From: an uncultured Spirochaetales bacterium
GTDB lineage: Bacteria > Spirochaetota > Spirochaetia > Sphaerochaetales > Sphaerochaetaceae
Assembly: GCA_949300325.1 (NCBI GenBank)
Contig: CASGDQ010000035.1
Coordinates: 1-48,239, forward strand
DNA length: 48,239 nucleotides
Direction: 5' to 3'
Shown here in pieces: positions 44,372-48,239 of this stretch. Position numbers and translations under genes: made by a program. Numbering within the stretch: the first letter of the stretch is position 1; the number at the start of each line of letters is the position of its first letter. The notes beneath the pieces were generated by a model. It was not told where the DNA came from and did no database searches. It saw nothing but the letters and a program-made list of their open reading frames with translations.

Positions 44372-45220
44372 TCAGGCCTCCCCTTCTTTTATCTGATTGG
44401 TAAGATGGCATACATGATGGGCATCAGCTTCCGCATCCCTGTATGTCCTCTGGCGGATCATCATATTGTCCCAATCGACCTCATGCCCGTCAAACTCAGG
44501 ACCGTCGACACATACAAACTTAGTCTGACCGCCTACGGATACGCGGCAACCGCCGCACATTCCGGTGCCGTCGATCATGATTGTATTCAGCGAAACAAGC
44601 GTCTTGATGCCATACGGTTTTGTAGTGGCGGCACAGAACTTCATCATCACAGTCGGGCCGATTGCTACTACGAAATCCGGCTTATCGCTCTCACACAGCT
44701 CCTTAAGAGGCTCTGTGACAACACCTTTCCTTCCATAAGAACCGTCATCGGTAATCACTATAAGATCCTTATCAAGGGCTCTCATCTCATCCTCTTCGAT
44801 TATAAGGCCCTTGTTTCTTGCTCCGATTATTATCCTGACCTCGTTTCCGGCATCCTTCAAGGCTTTTGCGATCGGATAAAGCGGGGCTACGCCTATTCCT
44901 CCGCCAACGCAGACAACCTTTCCGAACTTTTCTATATGGGTCGGCCGGCCAAGAGGTCCGAGAACGTTTTCGATATAATCCCCTTCGTTCATCAACGCCA
45001 AAAGATGCGTACCTTCTCCTACGGCCTGGAAAACGATTGTTATCGTCCCTTTAATTGGATCGGCATCAGCGATCGTGAGCGGGATCCTCTCATTGAAATC
45101 CCCTCCTTTCTGGACGACCACGAACTGTCCGGCCTTTCTTTCTCTGGCGATCATGGGGGCTTCGAGCGTGAACCTGAAAACCTCCGCCGATAGCTTTTCC
45201 TTCTTAACTATCTTGAACAT
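44372..45220 (-). CDS. nfnA: NAD-binding small subunit of Nfn-type transhydrogenase (NfnA-like)
   Basis: 282 residues. A flavin-binding ferredoxin-reductase domain (GQFVVVQ, ERIPLTIAD), a nucleotide domain (VVCVGGGIGVAPLYPIAK), and a C-terminal [2Fe-2S] site (GTGMCGGCRVSV, KFVCVDGPEFDGHEVDW). It pairs with NfnB to couple NADH and ferredoxin to NADPH formation in anaerobes. It is the first gene of the nfnA-nfnB-EIIA unit. A distant AGGGAG is the only ribosome site. Confidence 0.87.
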   Translation of the reverse strand: MFKIVKKEKLSAEVFRFTLEAPMIARERKAGQFVVVQKGGDFNERIPLTIADADPIKGTITIVFQAVGEGTHLLALMNEGDYIENVLGPLGRPTHIEKFGKVVCVGGGIGVAPLYPIAKALKDAGNEVRIIIGARNKGLIIEEDEMRALDKDLIVITDDGSYGRKGVVTEPLKELCESDKPDFVVAIGPTVMMKFCAATTKPYGIKTLVSLNTIMIDGTGMCGGCRVSVGGQTKFVCVDGPEFDGHEVDWDNMMIRQRTYRDAEADAHHVCHLTNQIKEGEA

Positions 45221-45310
45221 TGCTGGCTAAACTCCCTAAGGTTCTCTTGATATACATGGTGAAATATAGCCGAATTGCCAAAAAGATGAAAGGACAGAGA
45301 GGATAAAAGC

Positions 45311-45348
45311 AAAAAAAATACGGCACATCCGCTTACAGATATGCCGTA
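45311..45348 (-). terminator. Rho-independent terminator of the hsp20 operon
   Basis: TACGGCACATC (45319-45329) pairs with GATATGCCGTA (45338-45348), 11 bp with one G-U type pair on the minus strand. The A run 45311-45318 gives an eight-U tail in minus-strand RNA. Confidence 0.85.
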
Positions 45349-45373
45349 ATATGTGTGTCGACCGTCTTCCAGT

Positions 45374-45778
45374 CTAGTTGATTTTTACCTCGATCCTCTT
45401 GGGCTCGGCCTTCTTCATCTTGTTGATAACAACAGTGAGGATGCCGTTCTTGCTTGAGGCGCTCATGCCGTCTTCATCTGCATCATCAGGAAGCTGGAAG
45501 CTTCTCTGGAAGGCAGGAAGGCAGATTTCCTTGGCGATATACTCTTCCTTGGGGCTTTCCACTCCATCGCTGGAGATTGTGAGCACCTTGTGGTTGCAGA
45601 GAACCTTGATCGATTCCTCATTGTAGCCTGCGACTTCCGCCTCAACCACATAAGAATCCTTTGTCTCATATACATCCACAGGCGGGAACTTGTCCTGAGT
45701 GGAAGAAGCAAAGAAATCATTGAAAAAATTGTCAAAGTCGAAAAGACTTGGATAAGTTCTGTTGATTATGTATCTCAT
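45374..45778 (-). CDS. Small heat-shock protein, Hsp20/alpha-crystallin family (second gene)
   Basis: 134 residues. The alpha-crystallin domain runs from DVYETKDSYVVEAEVAGYNEESI to ASSKNGILTVVINKMKKAEPKRIEV and includes the GxLxVxI-like GILTVVI. It is an ATP-independent holdase preventing aggregation. GGAGG 8 nt before 45778 sets the start. It is a paralogue of the gene just upstream; different N-terminal arms (RTYPSLFDFDNFFNDFF here) suggest that the two form mixed oligomers. Confidence 0.9.
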   Translation of the reverse strand: MRYIINRTYPSLFDFDNFFNDFFASSTQDKFPPVDVYETKDSYVVEAEVAGYNEESIKVLCNHKVLTISSDGVESPKEEYIAKEICLPAFQRSFQLPDDADEDGMSASSKNGILTVVINKMKKAEPKRIEVKIN

Positions 45779-45791
45779 TTCATTTTCCTCC

Positions 45792-46202
45792 TTAGTTTTC
45801 GCCGTTTGCACCGACTTTCACTTCAATCCGCTTCGGCTGGGCCTTCTCGGTCTTTGGAAGGGTTATCTCGAGAACACCGTTCTTGAACGATGCACTTACC
45901 TTTTCCTCATCAAGATCATCAGGAAGCGTGAAGCTTCTTGAGAAATTCCTTACGGCTCTTTCCTTGACAAGATACTTCCTGTCATCCACTTTCTCCTCTT
46001 CCTTCTTGCCTTCGATGGTGAGAACATGCTTTTCCACGAATACCGAAATGTCCTTCTCATCAAAGCCTGGGATTTCAGCGTTTATTGTATAATTCTCCTT
46101 GTCTTCCCTGATGTCCACCGCAGGAATCTTGACTCCGGAGAATACGGAATCCAGAAGACTGTCCAGATCGTTGTAGTGTTTGTGATATTTCATAATTGCC
46201 AT
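45792..46202 (-). CDS. Small heat-shock protein, Hsp20/alpha-crystallin family (first gene)
   Basis: 136 residues. The crystallin domain extends from DIREDKENYTINAEIPGFDEKDI to ASFKNGVLEITLPKTEKAQPKRIEV (GVLEITLPK is the classic signature). AAGGAGG 7 nt before the ATG. It is the promoter-proximal gene of the pair. A sigma-54 type promoter lies about 45 bp upstream and no CIRCE element is seen. Confidence 0.92.
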   Translation of the reverse strand: MAIMKYHKHYNDLDSLLDSVFSGVKIPAVDIREDKENYTINAEIPGFDEKDISVFVEKHVLTIEGKKEEEKVDDRKYLVKERAVRNFSRSFTLPDDLDEEKVSASFKNGVLEITLPKTEKAQPKRIEVKVGANGEN

Positions 46203-46246
46203 TTTAGGGCCTCCTTAAATTACTTTTTTGTTTTCATTTACAACAT

Positions 46247-46263
46247 TGCAAAAGGCGTGCCAA
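46247..46263 (-). promoter_or_regulatory. Sigma-54 (-24/-12) promoter of the hsp20 operon
   Basis: Minus strand TTGGCACGCCTTTTGCA. The GG of -24 and GC of -12 and all other consensus positions (YTGGCACG-N4-TTGCW) match. Transcription would start near 46236, giving a leader of about 34 nt to the first hsp20 gene. Confidence 0.85.
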
Positions 46264-46327
46264 GTTTATTAAATTATTATAATACAAGGAATTAATTATT
46301 TTCAAAGATAAAGCAACAGCACTCAAA

Positions 46328-46426
46328 GTGTCAAAATGACACAATTTTATAGAACCGTCTTTATGATGTGTCATTTTTAAACGGGTGTGTTTCTATGAAG
46401 TTGCCGATTTTGTGTCATTTTGATAC
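46328..46426. promoter_or_regulatory. Three upstream activator sites for the sigma-54 promoter
   Basis: GTGTCA-AAA-TGACAC (46328-46342, perfect), GTGTCA-TTT-TTAAAC (46368-46382, half conserved) and GTGTCA-TTT-TGATAC (46412-46426, one mismatch). Centres are at 46335, 46375 and 46419, that is 40 and 44 bp apart and about 100-185 bp upstream of the start site, typical for an enhancer-binding activator. Confidence 0.72.
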
Positions 46427-46506
46427 ATTTATTAATATAATTACTTATAATATAATAAATTAACTAAAACAACACTATAAAAATATAGCATGCACCACTG
46501 ATTTGG
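46427..46506. other. AT-rich spacer outside the IS element
   Basis: Almost only A and T (TTATTAATATAATTACTTATAATATAATAAATTAAC) with no ORF. It includes the presumed insertion flank, which is also the guide segment of the TnpB RNA next to the element end at about 46507. Confidence 0.4.
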
Positions 46507-46680
46507 GTGAACTACCACCGCCTTAAAAGGCGGAAGCTTCGCGATTCATCGACCCTCGGCCCTGGAGTTTGCAAATGCCTTATCCAAAGCCTCTCGGATC
46601 TCCCCGCGCTTGATTTCGGTGCGTTCCACGCCTACGTTATGCTCAAAAAGCCATACCATGTTCCTTGCTGCATGGACATC
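46507..46680 (-). ncRNA. Probable omega (reRNA) guide RNA of TnpB
   Basis: TnpB guide RNAs comprise the 3' part of tnpB and its downstream end up to the element border, followed by the flank as guide. Here the 3' part would end in hairpin CCGCCTTTTAAGGCGG and TGGTAGTTCAC. The guide would begin at about 46506 on the minus strand (CCAAATCAGTGGTGC). The 5' limit is a rough guess. Confidence 0.5.
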
Positions 46681-47799
46681 CCTGTCCTCTGCGCATCCAC
46701 ACACTGAGCAATGGAACTCCGTATCGGAAAGCTTCACCTTCTCAAGATGCCCACACTCCCTGCAAAGCTTTGTAGTCGGCAGACTCCTTGAGAGCACTAT
46801 GGTGTCATCATGCCTCATCAGCCCTGATTTCACCCTTCCCAGAATCCCATGCTGAACAGTCTTTCCGAAATGCGACTTATGCCAAAGCGGAAGCATCTCG
46901 TCCTGTATTATCACGACGGAGTTCTCTCTGAACCTGGCTATTGTCTTGTTGGCCTTATCTTTCTTTCTGTTGTCGATCTTCTGGTACTCGACGGCAATCA
47001 GTTGCCTCGTCCTCAGCCAGCGCTGCGAGCCCTTTTCCTGTTTGGCAATCTTCTTCTGAAGATGCTTCAGCCGCTCCGTTTCTCGCACTGTCACCGATTC
47101 CTTATCGCCGTCGGATGTCGTGAAGCTTGTCCTGCATCCGAAGTCGATTCCTACAGTCCTGCCGTTCTTTGCCTTCCGTTCGACCTTGTCCTTGTCGATA
47201 TATGTCGTTATCGCTATGTAATATCCGTCAGGCATCCTCAGAAGCTTCCAGTTTGCGATCTCATAATCAGGCCCTCCAAGAAACTGGTCGAGTCCATTGA
47301 CCCTTATTGTTCCCTTTATACCCTGGAGCTTCACCTTGTGACGGTCAAGAATCTTATGGGTAACCCCATACTGCTTGTATTCGAGGCTCCCAACGTGGGA
47401 CGTGAAGCCCAATGCCCCGACTTTGAAGCCTCTCTTCTTCCTTGTCGCAAGTGTTTTCAGGCTCGATTTTATCCTTGCCTGGATGGTCTGCCGTATCGAA
47501 ACCGGAAGCTGGCCGTACTCCGAAGTAACATCTTTCCCGTCTTTGTCCTTATGAACCACAGTCTTCGCCTTGGTGTCATAATCGGAGATATCATTGTCTT
47601 TCATGAATGCGATCATGGAGTTGTAGCACCACTTCGCCTCGATGAAGAGCATCTGAAGCTGATCCATCTGCGACCTTGAGAGACTGCTCCTCTGTATCTT
47701 CACCTTGAAGACACGGCATTCTTGCGACCGCCTCTTTTCGTAAGTGGCCCTCATGGTCGATGCTATCATGTCGTTCTTGGAAACAGATCCGGCCGTCAT
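46546..47799 (-). CDS. tnpB: TnpB RNA-guided endonuclease (IS605 OrfB)
   Basis: 417 residues. RuvC motifs: Asp in VGIDFGC, Glu in VVIIQDEML, and Asp in AEDRDVHAARN, with the zinc ribbon CRECG-HCSVCGC between the last two. The N-terminal wedge/REC part is complete, so the nuclease should be active. It cuts DNA next to a TAM under RNA guidance and helps retain the element. There is no Shine-Dalgarno; the ATG lies 6 nt after TACTAT (47806-47811), 17 bp from TTGCAA. Confidence 0.92.
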   Translation of the reverse strand: MTAGSVSKNDMIASTMRATYEKRRSQECRVFKVKIQRSSLSRSQMDQLQMLFIEAKWCYNSMIAFMKDNDISDYDTKAKTVVHKDKDGKDVTSEYGQLPVSIRQTIQARIKSSLKTLATRKKRGFKVGALGFTSHVGSLEYKQYGVTHKILDRHKVKLQGIKGTIRVNGLDQFLGGPDYEIANWKLLRMPDGYYIAITTYIDKDKVERKAKNGRTVGIDFGCRTSFTTSDGDKESVTVRETERLKHLQKKIAKQEKGSQRWLRTRQLIAVEYQKIDNRKKDKANKTIARFRENSVVIIQDEMLPLWHKSHFGKTVQHGILGRVKSGLMRHDDTIVLSRSLPTTKLCRECGHLEKVKLSDTEFHCSVCGCAEDRDVHAARNMVWLFEHNVGVERTEIKRGEIREALDKAFANSRAEGR

Positions 47800-47805
47800 A
47801 CTTTT

Positions 47806-47857
47806 ATAGTATCAGAATCGGTTATCTCTTGCAATGTATTACGTTCAAATATACTAT
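47806..47857. promoter_or_regulatory. Face-sharing divergent promoters of tnpA and tnpB
   Basis: The palindromic hexamer TTGCAA (47829-47834) serves as -35 in both directions. TACTAT lies at 47852-47857 for tnpA and, on the minus strand, at 47806-47811 for tnpB, each after a 17-bp spacer. Each start codon follows 6 nt later. The arrangement is exactly symmetric and both mRNAs would be leaderless. Confidence 0.75.
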
Positions 47858-47863
47858 AAACTT

Positions 47864-48239
47864 ATGAGCGGATATCTTTCTCTGAATCATGAAAAATACC
47901 GGATGTGCTATCATCTGATATTCTCTACGAAATACAGGCTCCGACTTCTTAACCCAATCAAAGACGATCTCTTTGCATCTTTCCGAAGGGCTGAAGCCAT
48001 GCAGAAGCTGTGGCATATAAGAGTACTCGAGGCGGATCTTGACCATGTCCATTTTTTCATAGAGGCGACACCTGCAGTCAGAATCGCTGATATCGTGCAT
48101 TCCCTCAAGCAATGCTCGACATACGATATGTGGCGTACGCATCACGATTACCTCATCAGATTCTATTGGAGGGAGCATGCGCTTTGGACGAGAGGGTATT
48201 TCTGTGCGACCATAGGAGAGGTAAGCGAACAGAGGCTCA
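47864..48239 (+). CDS. tnpA: TnpA, Y1 (HUH) transposase of IS200/IS605 (partial, runs off window)
   Basis: 125 visible residues. KYRMCYHLIFSTKYRLRLL at the start, HUH metal motif in LDHVHFFIEATP, and the end region WTRGYFCATIGEVSE with the catalytic Tyr of Y1 transposases. It excises and inserts the element as single-stranded DNA. Only the last residues are missing. The ATG follows TACTAT by 6 nt with no Shine-Dalgarno. The overlapping minus-strand frame at 47822-48178 is its shadow. Confidence 0.88.
   Translation, partial: MSGYLSLNHEKYRMCYHLIFSTKYRLRLLNPIKDDLFASFRRAEAMQKLWHIRVLEADLDHVHFFIEATPAVRIADIVHSLKQCSTYDMWRTHHDYLIRFYWREHALWTRGYFCATIGEVSEQRL

Larger units (their letters stand above)
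46507..48239. mobile_element. IS200/IS605-family element (tnpB and divergent tnpA), cut by the window
   Basis: tnpB on the minus strand and tnpA on the plus strand are arranged back to back as in IS605. The tnpB-side end is inferred from the hairpin CCGCCTT/AAGGCGG and the tnpB-strand sequence GGTAGTTCAC (46516-46507), which is typical for the right end of such elements. The tnpA-side end lies beyond the window. Both genes look intact in the visible part, so the element may be active. Confidence 0.85.

Noticed and set aside
47822..48178. 118-codon minus-strand frame at the right end
   Set aside because: It is the antisense shadow of the tnpA gene, whose HUH and Tyr motifs are clear on the plus strand.
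1..48239. CRISPR array or tRNA/rRNA genes
   Set aside because: No regularly spaced repeats and no recognisable tRNA or rRNA sequence were seen by eye; a covariance search would be needed to exclude small RNAs.

Overview
The window looks like chromosome of an anaerobic, fermentative, host-associated spirochaete, most likely a relative of Sphaerochaeta. The evidence is a diderm cell plan (outer-membrane barrel, lipoproteins with LxxC-type signals), a sugar-binding protein whose signal ends FAGG-TKEE as is common in spirochaetes, an Nfn-type ferredoxin/NADPH transhydrogenase, moderate GC, and a restriction island whose remnants look Firmicutes-derived (gut neighbours). This assignment is inferred from gene content, not from a marker gene.

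Layout. 1-2640: LytTR response regulator with the start of a probable sensor kinase, then an LRR lipoprotein and a barrel protein. 2784-11585: household and accessory genes (EamA exporter, DNA glycosylase, LD-carboxypeptidase, MATE pump with divergent LysR regulator, HAD phosphatase, three GNAT acetyltransferases, a membrane protein with its HTH regulator). 11644-13059: pyruvate kinase. 13311-18110: an uncommon cassette of a Lon-like protease lacking the N-domain, an SF1B (UPF1/DNA2-like) helicase, an XRE repressor with at least five copies of its likely operator, and a lipoprotein. 18144-23925: carbohydrate ABC transporter without its own ATPase, an FAD oxidoreductase and a divergent AraC regulator. 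About 24.6-30.84 kb: horizontally acquired type III restriction-modification island (XRE, DUF6680-like membrane protein, Mod, Res) bounded by gene debris. 30837-45220: rlmD-like methyltransferase, M19 dipeptidase, CPBP protease, MarR-MATE pair, DUF1848, a copper module (CopA with fused CopZ plus a divergent Rrf2 regulator), EcfA-EcfT, 5-formyl-THF cyclo-ligase, and NfnA-NfnB-EIIA. 45374-46440: two Hsp20 genes behind a sigma-54 type promoter with three upstream activator sites. 46507-end: an IS200/IS605-family element with tnpB and divergent tnpA (tnpA runs off the window).

The most general signal is the start-site architecture. At about a dozen genes with no Shine-Dalgarno sequence, the start codon lies exactly 6 or 7 nt after a good -10 hexamer, often with a -35 at 16-18 bp. 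These should be leaderless mRNAs. Operons and the imported restriction genes use ordinary Shine-Dalgarno sites instead. In the IS605 element the divergent tnpA and tnpB promoters even share one palindromic TTGCAA as both -35 boxes. The best candidate for an undescribed system is the Lon-like protease/SF1 helicase/XRE cassette. Other strong points are the internal Shine-Dalgarno and ATG that would release free CopZ from the copA frame, the Rrf2 operator covering both -35 boxes of the copper locus, and the sigma-54 control of small heat-shock genes.
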